A stretch of DNA of 64,000 nt from Eutreptiella sp. 'Long Island Sound 2002'. Its lineage: Eukaryota > Euglenozoa > Euglenophyceae > Eutreptiales > Eutreptiaceae. The DNA lies in NCBI GenBank assembly GCA_964036045.1, contig OZ038382.1, forward strand, positions 130,262,556-130,326,555, given 5' to 3'. Shown one piece after another: positions 20,764-32,544 of this stretch. The position numbers and the translations under genes are program-made. Below the pieces are notes generated by a model. That model did no database searches. It was not told where the DNA came from and worked only from the letters and a program-made list of their open reading frames with translations. Position 1 is the first letter of the stretch; each line of letters starts with the position of its first letter.

Positions 20764-20795
20764 AAAACGATAGGGTGCACTATGGGCCTCCTAAG
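20764..20795 (-). repeat. Right terminal inverted repeat of the 2.66-kb transposon
   Basis: Inverse complement of the left end: ends GGGCCTCCTAAG at 20795, immediately followed by CGTTG. The single mismatch is an A for C at the 20th base. Confidence 0.9.
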
Positions 20796-20921
20796 CGTTG
20801 CCCTTGCGCTTAAGGTTTGAGAAGGTATTCCCTTTCTTTCCACAGGTTATTGTTTTTTTGAAGAAACGATTGAAAATTGTTGACGATCGTTGAAAATTGA
20901 GCAAGGAGAAATAGGTTATAG

Positions 20922-20963
<42 letters not shown>

Positions 20964-20965
20964 AT
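20796..20965. repeat. Right arm of the CA/TG-bounded repeat, ending in (TG)n
   Basis: Contains TTGAAAATTGTTGACGATCG and GAGCAAGGAGAAATAGG, then (TG)n from 20926 to 20962. Inverted relative at 26576-26778. Confidence 0.8.
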
Positions 20966-21309
20966 GCATGTGTGTCCATTGTGGCTAGTTTCTAGGTTGT
21001 AGAATGCCCCAAAGGAGATAAAAGGGGCTAGTTCAGGGTTATGGTTCCTAGGGCTGTGGTGTGTGGGTGTGTGGGTGTGTGGGTTCGTGGGGCTGGTGTG
21101 TAGACCTATGGTACGTCTCGGTGTGGTTTCTAGGGCTGTGGTGTGTGGGGGTGTGATGTTTCGGGCTATGCTGTGTGGGGCTGTGCCCCCCCCCCCCCCC
21201 GCCGCCAGTATGCAACCCCCCCACACCCCTAAAGCCCCCCCCCCCCCCCCCCCCCCGGAAGTCTCCCGGCCCCCAGGGTGCCTGAAATGGTGAGGTGGTT
21301 GTGCGTTAT

Positions 21310-22780
21310 GCACTTTTTTTCACGTTAATTTTTGCATCGCTTTCGTTAATTTTTCGAGATTAATATTAACGCTCGCGTCGATTAATACTTAATATATTAA
21401 TTAATTTTTGGCTCGATAATATTAATTTCCAAAAATTGTTCTAGGGGGTCAAAAGTTAACTTTTGGTTTTTTCTGCTTTTTTTGGACTGCACACCCCCAA
21501 CATCCCACAGCCCCACACCACAAACCCCAAACCCCCACAACAGCACCCCCCACAGCCCCAAGCACCGCAGCCCCAAAGGGCACCGTGCCCGGCATACCAT
21601 GACCCCACAGCCCAACAACCCACAGCCCCACACCCCACAGCCCCAAGCACCACAATCCAAATTGTCACAGCACGGCACGCAACCCTACAAACCACGGCCC
21701 AACACAACACAGCATCCCACCCCACAGCCCCACACAGCAAAACCGCACACACAGCCCCATGCACCACAGCCCTGCACACCACAGCCCCAAACGCACCGCC
21801 TTGCATCCCAGAGCCCCACACCACGCAGCTCCACACACCAAGGCCCACACCCCGCAGGCGCAAGCACCACAGCCCCAAACATGCCACAGCCCCACACCCT
21901 GCAGCCCAACACACCACAGCCCTACACCCCACAGGGCCACACGCCAAGGCCCACACGCCACAGCCCCACACACCACAACCCCACAGGCCACGGCCCCACA
22001 CACCCCAGCCATGTACACTACATCACCGCACCCCACAACCCCACACACCCTAGCCAGACACCCCAAAGGCCCACACACCACAAGGGCACACACCACAGCC
22101 CCACATTGCCCCCATTGTTTCCGTTCAATTGTTAGACCGCCGGTCTTAATTTCTTGAGATTAAAATTCAATTTTTGGACCGGCGTTCCAAATATTAAAAA
22201 TTAACCGATAATATTAACCTACCGGAAATTAAAAAGTCGCCCCAAAAATTAATTATGCCCCCAAGTCCCTCGTGCACTGATTTTGTTCACCCACAATGCA
22301 CCACAACCCACCACAGGGCTGCAACGCACCCCCACAGCACCCCCCCCCCCACCCCATGCAACAGCCCCACACACCACAGCACGTGACACCAAACCCCACA
22401 CATGTCCACCACACACCCATATACCACAGCCGTACCCACCACAACCCCACACCACATCCACACAGACCACAACCCTAGAAACCTTAGCCCCACACACCAG
22501 AATCCTAGAAACCACTCCCCCACACAGCACAGCCCCAAACATCACAGCCCCACACACCACAGCCCTAGAAACCACACCGAGACGTAGCATAGGTCCACAC
22601 ACCACAGCGCCACAAACCCACACACCCACACACCACAGCCCTAGGAACCATAACCCTAGACCCCATAGCCCCAAACATCACACACCACAATACCAAGGGG
22701 GGTGGGGTGGCATTGCCAATGAAACCTGAACTAGCCCCTTTATGTCCTTTGAGGCATTCTACAACCTAGAAATTAGCCAC
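21310..22780 (+). repeat. Relict introns of copy 3 separated by CCACAGCCC low-complexity DNA
   Basis: 21310-21480 and 22130-22260 are AT-rich blocks (TTTCGAGATTAATATTAACG, then TTCTTGAGATTAAAATTCAA) matching the introns of copy 1 at 6370-6545 and 7205-7385. Between and after them (21490-22125 and 22270-22690) lie irregular tandem repeats of CCACAGCCC and ACACACCACAG. Long ORFs in all frames here (HTTAPHTTAP or CGAVGCGAV peptides) are products of the repeat. Coding exons seem to have been replaced by expansion of simple sequence. Confidence 0.6.
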
Positions 22781-22821
22781 AATGGACACACATGCACATA
22801 CACACACATACACACACACAC

Positions 22822-23170
22822 GATGAACGCAGACGAACAGGCGTGATCAAGCGGTCCACAGCACTGGACGTTAACGAATCTCGTCAAGCCGAAAAATAGT
22901 AGAAGAGGGAATGAAAGAGCATGTCGGCTAGGCGCCTTTCTGTAGTACAGGGTAGAGGGACGTGGCACATCCTGTCCCCGGATCATGACCGTCTCCAGCC
23001 CTCGGCAGCCGCGCAGAGCGCTAAGCCAAGGGCCTGCAAAGGGCAAAAGCAGGGGTCACTCATGCACCATGCCCGGGTATGGGACTGTTTTGGAGCCCTC
23101 ACCTCAGTACCCTGCACCAGGACGATTCGGATGTTGTCTCCTGGACGTACCCCCCGTTGCCGGGGAGACA
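22822..23170 (-). repeat. 3' copy of the retrotransposon's direct repeat
   Basis: Starts GATGAACGCAGACGAACAGG (plus strand) and includes TCAAGCCGAAAAATAGTAGA; identical by eye except isolated bases to 26124-26473. Preceded on the plus strand by irregular (CA)n. Confidence 0.85.
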
Positions 23171-23398
23171 CGCACACACAGCCTGCCCCGGGGCAGCACT
23201 GTTCACGTACACGCTCCAAAGCCCGCCAGTCATAATTCCAGATTACCTCATATGCGTGCAGCCCTGGCCACCCCCTGGGTGCTCATGATGTGTATCTTTC
23301 CCCTTCCCAGTGTGCAAACTGTTTCAAGTGTTCCTGCACAGCCGCGACGATTACACACTTTGGAGCAGGAAGTCTGTGGGACAGGGTATACACAGCCT

Positions 23399-24532
23399 TT
23401 ACTGTAGCAGGCAGAAATGTGGCTCCCCAGCGAACGCCCGATGTAGCGCCCTGTGCATCGCACGCATACTCTCTTGCCTGGTGTACCCTGCTCTCATCCC
23501 TGCTTGCAGCCACGCCAGCGCACTCAGGATCTCTCCCGCCCATGTGCTCACCCAGGCCCGTCCATTTGCTAAGGCCCCTGTGAAAATACCACTGAGGTAT
23601 CCTTTGTACGCGTGCCTGGGATTCATAAGGGACGGCCCAAGGCGAACATCCCACGTATCTGTTAATGCCGCCGGTTGGACGTGGTTTAATCCTTTCCCTT
23701 CCCCTCCCAGTGAAATGCAAAAACCCATACATCGGAGAACTGGTCCCAAACATGCGCCCTGACAGTTCCCTTGCTTGTCCGCTCAGTTGCATTCGACCGG
23801 CAGGCCCCAAACTTTTTCTAGGACAGATTTAACCAATGAAACCACCTCCCGGCGGTCCTCCACTCCCGCATCTGTGGCCATCAGGATATTGTCCCTAAAC
23901 TGACACATGGATATACGTCAGCGGCCTTTCCACAGAACGTACCCTTCCGGGGAAATGGTTAAGGCGCCCAACCTCCGGAATTCTTGTCGCCCTGTGTACG
24001 CCCCCCATACGGAGTGCAAGTCAGCACTCTGTGCCGAAAAACTCCCCCCCATTGGGATACATAGGTCCCGGCTCCACAGCTTCCCCACCGCCCAGCACTT
24101 ATTGTTGCGCTGCAGTTCAAACCGCACGTACTCGGAAAAAACCTGGTGCAAAATGTACCGGAACGATTTGCTCGTTCCCAACCCTGGCCGGTCCAGAGCT
24201 GGGGCGGTGTGGTGCACACTCCACATCACCTCGGACATTCTCCACCGCCTACGCTTAGCAATAAATGCAATTCCCTCCTTTAGGTACTCATCAATCCAAC
24301 TTGGCTTAATCTTATTGAAGGGCTCTTTACAGTCCAATTCTGTAATGTGTGTTAGCCTTTGTTTCCCCGCCCAAGTGACCCAGGAAGCGACATCATTTAC
24401 CCGCAGGACCTGAAAACTGTTTGGAACCTCTTGGATGAGGTGCTTCAGAAAACATCAGCATCAGCACACGCTCGTCCTGTGCCGGTTGCCCCGGATTACG
24501 GGGACCTCCTGATGGGGCACCGGTGGAGCCAC
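23399..24532 (-). pseudogene. Reverse transcriptase domain with FRDN in place of YxDD
   Basis: In the same frame as Gag: FQVLRVNDVASWVTWAGKQR, THITELDCKEPFNKI (palm motif A with its Asp), CIPMGGSFSAQSADLHSVW (the fingers/palm PMG motif), CQFRDNILMATD at the catalytic box, LPVECN, and CMGFCISLG (the LG motif after the palm). It ends at TAA 23399 after a basic helical tail. TGA codons interrupt at 24461, 24455, 23918 and 23783; there is no TAA or TAG in the frame until the end. In the catalytic box the second Asp of the usual DD is Asn, and Arg precedes the Asp. If all TGAs are mutations this copy is dead. Confidence 0.7.
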
Positions 24533-26023
24533 TCACTTTACCTGCACGGGCTGCAGGTTGGTGAAAGCCCGGGGTGGCATACGCATTTTCGTCAAAATAG
24601 CTCGAATTCCTCCCGCTTTTTCATCGGTGAACCCTTCATCAGTCGCGACTGCCACTGCTGTAGCCGTCATCTCCAGGCCGTAGTGGTGTTCCACCCATCG
24701 AGCTAGTCTGTCATCACACACCGGTGACCATTCCTTCAGGAGAGGATCCAGTGCCTGCTCACTCCATGCACTTTTTGATGTCGGTTCCATGGCAAGCCAT
24801 ACCTCGTCGTCCGATGATCGTGGTGCGACAGGCGGTTTTGCTGACGCCCCGGTACTGATTTGCTTGTCTGGCGTTGTCAGCAGCAAACTGCGACGCGTGT
24901 CCTGGCTTTTATCTGGCGTCCGTTCTAGAGTCTTTGGCGGTCCCATAGCCCCGAACGCATCCGAGCCCGGGGTGGACGGCGGAGACGCTGGCTGGGATTG
25001 CGTACCCTTCCCATGATGTCGTTTCGCCCGTGCCACTAGGCTACCGGTGTCCTCCGGCTCTTCGTTGGCTCGTTTCTGCCCCGTGAGGGCCGCCCGTTCC
25101 ATCTCGGCATCTCCCTGTGACATACTCGAGCGTCCTCTGAGCTCTTCCTCCTCCTGTGCCAAAAAGGACTCAAACTCGGACCGCGGTAGTGCTGCATGCG
25201 CCACCTCCTTCTCTCCCTGGAACTCTCCATCTAGCCACTTATGAAACGCTGACTTCTGCATGAAGTCCTGCTCCAGCGAGTCAACCCGCCGCGTCAATGT
25301 GTCAGCCAGTGTCGCTGTCTTTTTCGCCAGGGTGATCGCCGGATTCGCCTCCGACTGTTGCCACTCTACCAAACGCTGCATTTGATCGCTCAGGGAATCA
25401 ACATTCGTTTGCAGGCGCTCCACATTTGCTAAACTCTTTTTGATTCCCTTCATTTCCTCTTGCATGCTAGCGATTGCATTTGAATTTGCCTGTGTCTCAA
25501 CCGGGGCCCGTTTCCAGCACTGTGTCAGAGTATGGCCTCGGACGCCACACCACAGACAGATTTCCTTCCACTTCTCACCGTCGGCGTCCGGCGGGAAATT
25601 AACCGGGGGGTCGTTGGACGTGCAGTCGGCGGTGTGATGTTGGTCGTTGCCACACCTCAAACACCATGGGATTTTTGAGCGCCGGGGAACCACATACGAA
25701 ACCTTCGGGGAGCCTCGGCTTTTCTCCCCCGGCCTCGTGTTTTTTCGTACATGAACAGCTGGGTCAGAGAGAGAACAAGCACGGAGCCAGTGATTGCCGT
25801 CCCCACATAGGATACATACACCATCGGCGGAGCGTTGTTTCTGAATTTCGCACTCATGGGCCCAATGAAGCTCGCCACAGGACCAACACGGATCTGGAAG
25901 GGGATTATTCCCAGAACGACCTCTGGGCTTATGTGGACAGTCGGCGGTCTTGTGGCCAGAACGATGGCACCTCATACAAATGTCATCTCGAAATTTTCGT
26001 CCGTCAGGTGAATCAGAAGACAT
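24533..26023 (-). CDS. Gag-like protein with five CCHC-type zinc knuckles
   Basis: I chose ATG 26023 (MSSDSPDGRKF) rather than the GTG 15 codons upstream; 496 codons to TGA 24533. Five knuckles lie within the first 170 residues: CMRCHRSGHKTADC, CWSCGELHWAHEC, CILCGDGNHWLRAC, CLRCGNDQHHTADC and CLWCGVRGHTLTQC. All follow C-x2-C-x3/4-H-x4-C or a near variant. A coiled-coil-like region follows (MQEEMKGIKKSLANVERLQT), then an acidic linker and KRHHGKGTQ. Knuckles of this type bind nucleic acid in retroelement Gag proteins. The reverse transcriptase lies downstream in the same frame, separated only by TGA codons, so this may once have been a single Gag-RT polyprotein. Confidence 0.75.
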   Translation of the reverse strand: MSSDSPDGRKFRDDICMRCHRSGHKTADCPHKPRGRSGNNPLPDPCWSCGELHWAHECEIQKQRSADGVCILCGDGNHWLRACSLSDPAVHVRKNTRPGEKSRGSPKVSYVVPRRSKIPWCLRCGNDQHHTADCTSNDPPVNFPPDADGEKWKEICLWCGVRGHTLTQCWKRAPVETQANSNAIASMQEEMKGIKKSLANVERLQTNVDSLSDQMQRLVEWQQSEANPAITLAKKTATLADTLTRRVDSLEQDFMQKSAFHKWLDGEFQGEKEVAHAALPRSEFESFLAQEEEELRGRSSMSQGDAEMERAALTGQKRANEEPEDTGSLVARAKRHHGKGTQSQPASPPSTPGSDAFGAMGPPKTLERTPDKSQDTRRSLLLTTPDKQISTGASAKPPVAPRSSDDEVWLAMEPTSKSAWSEQALDPLLKEWSPVCDDRLARWVEHHYGLEMTATAVAVATDEGFTDEKAGGIRAILTKMRMPPRAFTNLQPVQVK

Positions 26024-26123
26024 TGGAAAATCGGTAAATATAATGTTAATGTAATCGGAAGTAAACACCAGGATCCAACAACAACTGCTGAACGATGAAG
26101 CGGCTTCTCAACAGCAGTGCACA

Positions 26124-26820
<697 letters not shown>

Positions 26821-26879
26821 AAAAAGGGGAAGGGGGGACATCCATTTTGGTAAGGCACAACAATTATGCATGCCCCCTA

Positions 26880-27244
26880 GCATGTTTGGTTTGTTGTTGT
26901 GCATTTTTATGGAGGGTTAATATTTGGAGAATGGGGTTAATATTTGTGAGATTAATATTAATGCTGGCGACTCTTTAATTTTTAACTTTTCAAATATTCA
27001 TCCAAAAATTAAAAACAAAAAGTAAAGCCGAGAGCCATTTTAAGATTTTGAAACAACCACATGGGCAGGACCCCCCCACCAACCCCCGGGGGGAAATGAC
27101 ACCCAAGCCCGTAAGGCAACCCATGGGGGTCATAATTTTCACAGCAAACCCCCTACCCTCCCCTAAAAAAATTGAAACTTGAGATTAACGTGTTAATTTT
27201 TGGCCAAATATTAAACATATTGACTTTAATTTGGGCCACTAGGG
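26880..27244 (+). repeat. 3' terminal region of the transposase element (copy 3)
   Basis: Matches 8431-8766; ends GGGCCACTAGGG at 27244, inverted partner of 16600. The split gene resumes immediately outside. Confidence 0.8.
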
Positions 27245-30200
27245 TAGTTCTCCAAGTTGCTGTCAAGGGTTACAAATTGGCAATCCTCGCCACGCACTTG
27301 CACGACTCGCGGATTCAACATGCCATTCGGAACATGCAAATCCGGGCCGGGGCAGTGCTCAAATGGCAGTAACAGGCCATGGATGATCAAGTTCTTGGAC
27401 GACTCCATAACGTCATAGCTATTGTCCATAGCTTGGCGGCCACTAGCATCCGTCACGGTTCGTACGTATGCTACGTACGTACGTATGCTACGTAGGATGG
27501 CGAGGGAGATGACCGTACCGTAGCACATTGCCGTGGCCAGCACGCCGTGGTCCCCAACAATTGGCATGCTTTCACAATGTGCCTGCGTGGGAACATCAAG
27601 AACGTGACCTGGCCTCGGTTGGCTGAGGGCGGCAACCAACCGGTCGTGGCCTAACTTCCCGAAGGAATTGTTGATCAAGTCGTTCAAGACATGTTGTTTG
27701 CCAACAACGGCGCCGCTGTACGCAATGGCGGACGTCTCGTGCAAAGCTTGTTCCGCTTCATCTGCTACTTCTACAAAAGTCTCATCCGAATCCTCGTCAT
27801 CCTCATCGGAATCGATGCGGTCGTCCTCTTGCAAATCCTTGTTGTCTACCTCAAAGATGGTCCCATGAGGAGAGAACAACCCAAATCCCTCCTTCACTTC
27901 AATAGCTATGCCGAGTTCTCGCTCAGCCCGCGCCAATCCATCGACCCACGCCTTGCAAAGATCGACATCCCCAACATAACAAGGACCTGCCATGGCCGGG
28001 GTCATGTTGTCACCGTATCGTGCTCGTTTCCCATTGAGACGCCACTTCGGGTCAAGGGCAAACAACTCCTCAAGTTGGGCAGCTACGTCCAAGCGATGGC
28101 GCAATTGAAGGATGTCTAAGACACCTCCCGTCCCACGTGCCGTGTACCCAATGCTAAAGAGCGTCTCAATCCGGTCGTTGCCCCGCAAGCAGATGAAGTA
28201 TTGGCGGGTGGGAAAATGTTTGTGCATGAACTCAATGTCAGCAAAGACACCGGAGAGGTCGCACTGCATGTCCATGTACAACGCCTTGGAGAACGAGTTG
28301 TGCTCTTGCTGCCAGTGGCAGAAGTGAATGGCAGCAGCTGCGGCGGACGACAAACGGTCTTGAAGGCTTCGGTAATTAGCATAATAGTAGTCGTCCGTGT
28401 GCCTCAAGAACCAGTGCATTCCGCTTGTCCATGCCGGGAGGGGTCCAATGCACTATGGTCTGCTTCTGCAACGTCCATGATGCCACGTATAATGCGCAAC
28501 GCATTGACAACTGACATAAAATCCGTCTCCTTGGCGGTCCCCAACTTGGCGGCGAGAACGATTAGGACGGTCATTGAGATGGCGACACCCGCGATTTCCA
28601 AGGCTGTACTACTGCACATCTTGCACGTGCACCGCTTCGTGATGTGGCGTTGGTCTTTGGAGATGGTGGCCCCCTCTTTCGTACGGAGATATCGTAGGAG
28701 TGGGCAACCAGGGATGTTGGATTGAACTTGCACCATCTCATTCAACGCCTCTCGCCACCCTGCATCTTCATCCGTTCCGTAGCTCATGATAGGACCAACC
28801 TTGTCCTTCACCTCATTCCAAAGGCTGCGCACCTTCTCCGTCTGAGCTCTAGCCTCTTCGGACGTGAATCAGTTGCAGGACGCTATGGGCACGGCTATAG
28901 CGATGGACGCTATGGGCACGGCAGCATAGTTCCGGTTTCAGTGGCGTCACACCGAAACAACCCGACCATGCTTGGCAACTTGCCATGTCCCGTTCTGCAC
29001 ATTGGTGATGATGGGAGCTAAATCGGACATGGACTTGAACCACACACGTGGGGCATGCTCACATAGCCCTAAAACTTCATCATCCGGGCCGAGTACCAGT
29101 CGCTGCACAATGGAGATCTCGTCAAAGTGTACCGTTACGGGCGCCTTTTGCAATTCCTCCCAAGCTTGGTCAGCAATTCGGATGCACAACTCGTGGGTCA
29201 CCTGCTGCGTAATACGTGCCGCAAGTCGTTGCGTGTACCTCACAGAGGGGAGTAAATTGGCAACATGCAAAATTTGCACTGCGGTGGGGCGACCAACACG
29301 GTATAATAACACCGCCATTGCGCACTCTCGTTCTGTGTACCGTGTCCGGTTTGCCCGTGCTGCATCCTCAAGGAGTCCCACCATCTGCTTCAGCCCAAAA
29401 CCCCGACGGCGTGTTGTGTGGATAATGGAAGCAATGCGTTGCACATCCCGGCTGGCAACGGCGGCAACCAAACGCTCGTACAAAGAAACACGTTCCCGGA
29501 GACGTGCCATTTGCCATTGGAGGTTCCGAACTCTCATGAACTCCTTTCCCCGTGCTGCACGTTGGTCCTCAAGGGCGTTGCACATTGCCTGCATGCCGTG
29601 ATATTGCATTGGGGTACGCGGCTTTGGTGATGACGCAACCTCCAGCATCCGAGACAATGGCTTCAATCCTCAAGCTCCGCGCATTTGTTGCATTGAACTC
29701 CCTCCTCCTCGGCCTTGCCCGAAAAGTCCACATGCTCCAAGCACTCCATGCCACGCCTCCATCGGTGAAGATGACGTTCCGCGCAACGTAGGTGGGGGTA
29801 GTTGGCAATGAGCCAACCACGAGCTCGCCCTAGTAGAGTCCCACTTCATTTGTACATGCGTTTGGGTGCGGCCTCAGAGGGCATGTCAAGATTGGCGGGA
29901 ATGGATGTGGAAGGAGGCGGCGGTGGAGAGCACAAGATGGAGGTGTCCTCTGAAGGCGGCTCAGGGGAGAACACATTGACGAAGCGATCCATAGGCCCGG
30001 CCTTGGGTAGTGTTTGAACTAGGGCAGTAGGAGCTATCCAAGCCTTGTGCTTCTTGGACAATTCGAAGTGTTGTCGCCCCTCAGCGGCAGCTACAGTGTC
30101 GTTGAAGTGATGCCCGCAACCACATCGTTGTGGCGTACAACCACACAACCCAGTAACTGCCGTGGGGTGTCCACAAACACCGTGGCAAGCGGCCACCTTC

Positions 30201-30544
30201 GATGGGACTTTCAAGAATAGAAGTGTCGGAGCAATCCTATAGTCACGAACGGGGGGTTGACTGGGTTGTTGCGAAACGGGGATGCAAGTGTGCCTGCATT
30301 TTTTGTGGTAGGAGACAGAGCAAGCGTCACATTTCTTGTGCACCCCTTTCTTTCCCCACATGTTGCATGGTCGCTCGTACCATTTTGGAGCCTCTCTGTG
30401 TGCAATTATTTGGGAAAGATGGTGTCTAGATTTTGGCAAACGCCATGGGTTGGATAGTCCCATATCATGCAACAACAATACAAACCGGAAAAGAAGGCTC
30501 ACCACAACTCCCCGGGCCTTTCTCAGCTCCATTTCGGCATCCAC
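27226..30544 (-). pseudogene. N-terminal and central part of the split mobile-family gene
   Basis: Read on the minus strand: a Cys/His-rich region (CDACSVSYHKKCRHTC, then CHGVCGHPTAVTGLCGCTP) at 30.4-30.1 kb; LQWQMARLRERVSLYERLVA and FTERE-like TRYTERECAMAVLLYRVG at 29.5-29.3 kb; VHFDEISIVQRLV and DEVLGLCEHAP at about 29.1 kb; SEEARAQTEKVRSLW and IMSYGTDEDAGWREALN at 28.8 kb. Then FICLRGNDRIETLFSIGY, ILQLRHRLD, FALDPKWR and TPAMAGPCYVGDVDL at 28.2-27.9 kb. This order matches what I recall of large multicopy basidiomycete proteins of presumed transposon origin. Within one frame (29.8-28.4 kb) the breaks are TGA codons at 29670, 28947, 28938 and 28869. Frame changes lie near 29800 and 28420. 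The last codons and TAA 27226 come from the inserted element. Confidence 0.6.
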
Positions 30545-30599
30545 CTCGTCGTAGCAGGCCTGGCTTCAGCCGACGTGCCTAGATGCCCAAGGACCACGC

Positions 30600-31100
30600 C
30601 CCATCCCCGGTCATCAGTTTCTCTATGGCCACCACCAAGAAAAACTAGCGGACGACTTCACACAATTGCCCCCAAATGATCGGTCCCCCACTTGCATACG
30701 AAGCATAGAGTGTGGCCTCTTTGTCTAACCAAGACACTCAGGCCATTTGCTCCAAAAGCCCAAAGATCATGGTTGACAAAAGAGTGCACCACCTCCAATT
30801 TGCATCCAAGTGTATTACAATAGGGTGTCAACCTTGTCAAAGGGACTCGTTGGGGCCGATTTTTTAATACATATGCCATTGCATGCTAAAGAGCAAAGTA
30901 GCAAGCATGGCAATATGCATTAATGGCTTGTGCAAGAGTGGAAGTGGGACAAAATCAGAATGGGCTGCCTAACCCTTGCCTTCTAGGGTGCCCAATTAGA
31001 ATTGGTGGGGCCCACAAGTGGGCGGAAATGCTACATCACCCCTGCATTATCGGGGGTCCCCAAAAACATGGGGGACAAAATCAGCTTGCGCCGCGGGGGG
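30600..31100. other. Stretch without a supported gene
   Basis: Short frames only, on both strands, with no recognisable motif. AT content is higher than in the flanking gene. Confidence 0.4.
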
Positions 31101-31944
31101 CGCCCCAGGTTGGGCCGGTTCTGGGAGCGCCGGGCTAGCCTTCACTAGGCGCAGGGAGCCGGAGATCAGGCCCGTCATGTGCGGCGGGGCCACGGGGCAG
31201 TCGACGGGGTACCCGTTGGCATCGGGGACCTCGCCCGAGACAAGCTCCTAGGAGCTCCTGGCGGCCCACGCGGCAGTCAGGGTTATCGAGAGCCACAGCC
31301 AGTGCGAGGCCACTGGGGGCCCGCGGGACTCACAGTCTGGTTGAGGAGGCGCCGTAGGTGGTAGGGCTCGCGGTTCAGCTTGTCCCTGCACCGCTCTTGC
31401 CAGTTGCCCCAGCGAATGTGGCCCAAGACCGACCCCGCGAATTGGAGCTCATGGTCGCCGCCCCTGGGGAGGATCTCTTGGCGGTACTAGTCCACCACGT
31501 CCGGCACAGACATCCACAGGCCCTCGGGCCTCCTTGCCGCCAACAGCGCCTGCTCGGCCCTGGTCACGTTGCCCGTGAGGATGGAGAGCTGCATGCCCAG
31601 CGCGTGGGCGAGCGCGTCCGTGAGGGGCATCCCCACAACATCAGTGACCGCGGGCTAGTGCTGTACTGTGTCGGGAGAGCCCCCTCCACGAGGGGCACAC
31701 GGTCCACCTGCTGCGGGTGGGCTTTGAGGTGGAGCCTTTGCACAGCTAGGGAAAGGGCGCGGATGTCTGCCATGGTGCCTATGACGCAAAGACCCAAACC
31801 GGGCGCCGCGTCCTGCACCCTGATACCCCCGATAAACCGATCTTCCCCCGCAGGATAGGGGACGGGGGGGAGAGTACATCCCGGCCGTGGCCGGTCTGCG
31901 CACGCCGGGGCGGGAGGTAGGACACCGGTGAGGTTGTGCACCAC
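31100..31944 (-). pseudogene. Unrecognised coding fragment
   Basis: The minus strand has protein-like composition in pieces: DRFIGGIRVQDAAPGLGLCV and MADIRALSLAVQRLHLK (31.84-31.72 kb). After a frame change near 31650 come VVGMPLTDALAHALGMQLSI, LAARRPEGLWMSVPDVVD, a TAG at about 31488, then LQFAGSVLGHIRWGNWQERC and NREPYHLRRLLNQT to a GTGAG donor-like site at about 31330. The second part is strikingly free of composition bias, so it was probably a real exon. I recognise no family. C/G runs at 32010-32100 border it. Confidence 0.45.
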
Positions 31945-32144
31945 GGGCGTGGCCGCTCATCGCACGCCGGGGCGGGAGAAAGGACACCTGCTGGGCGGCA
32001 CACCTTGGGGGGGGGGGGGGGTCTAAGTGGGGCAGTTCAAGGTGGTGGGAGGGGGGGGGGTCCAAGTGGGGCGATTTGGGGTGTTGGGGGGGGGGGGGCA
32101 CAGGCTCCCCTTACCTCCCCTTGCCCTCCCTCTAACCATACCAT

Positions 32145-32335
32145 CACCATAAACCTAACCCTAACCATTGCAGCCACCTAGTTTGGCCATGCCAGCCATG
32201 TTGATTGGGCTCAACAAGATGCCCCAAAATTCGTTCATGGCTACTTTTGCCACATCATTGCTCCATTTTGGACCCCAACACTCACTCTGACCCTAGCCTA
32301 GGGTGAGAGCTAGGGCTAGGGTTGGGGTTAGGGTC
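32145..32335. repeat. Short interstitial telomere-like motifs
   Basis: AAACCTAACCCTAACC at 32151-32166 and, 150 bases away in the opposite sense, TAGGGCTAGGGTTGGGGTTA followed by GGG at 32311-32333. Too short to be a telomere; could be interstitial remnants or chance. Confidence 0.35.
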
Positions 32336-32544
32336 ACCGAGCCGGTGGAACCAGTCTTGGTTTAATAACCCTTTTTAGTGTCTAGGGTGGACCTACCAGG
32401 TTTAGTAGCAGCAAGCAAGCAGGCAAGGAAGCAACAGCACACGCGAAATGGGTAAAAATCAAAACTCTGTCGTGGTGCTTTGGATTTGGTTGAAATTTTG
32501 GTGTGTGATACCTATGGGTGTGAAGTACAATCACACAAAGTTTG

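Larger units (their letters stand above)
18141..20795. mobile_element. 2.66-kb DNA transposon with TIRs, 5-bp target duplication and palindrome array
   Basis: The left end reads CTTAGGAGGCCCATAGTGC (18141 on) and the right end is its inverse complement (to 20795); about 31 of the outer 32 bases match before both become A-rich. CGTTG directly precedes (18136-18140) and follows (20796-20800) the element. The inverted relative at 26576-26778 carries the joined flanks CTCCTCCCGTTGCCCTTG with a single CGTTG, so it serves as an empty site. Six copies of a 20-base palindrome are clustered toward both ends, and one 255-codon ORF lies on the minus strand. The superfamily is unclear: a 5-bp duplication with long TIRs does not fit hAT (8), mutator (9) or PIF (3). 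Confidence 0.88.

Noticed and set aside
21456-22730. Large ORFs rich in Cys/Gly/Val or His/Pro/Thr
   Set aside because: Both strands are open over the same irregular CCACAGCCC repeat; composition, not coding, explains them.
32151-32333. Chromosome end suggested by CCCTAA-like motifs
   Set aside because: Only two or three units in opposing orientation inside ordinary sequence.
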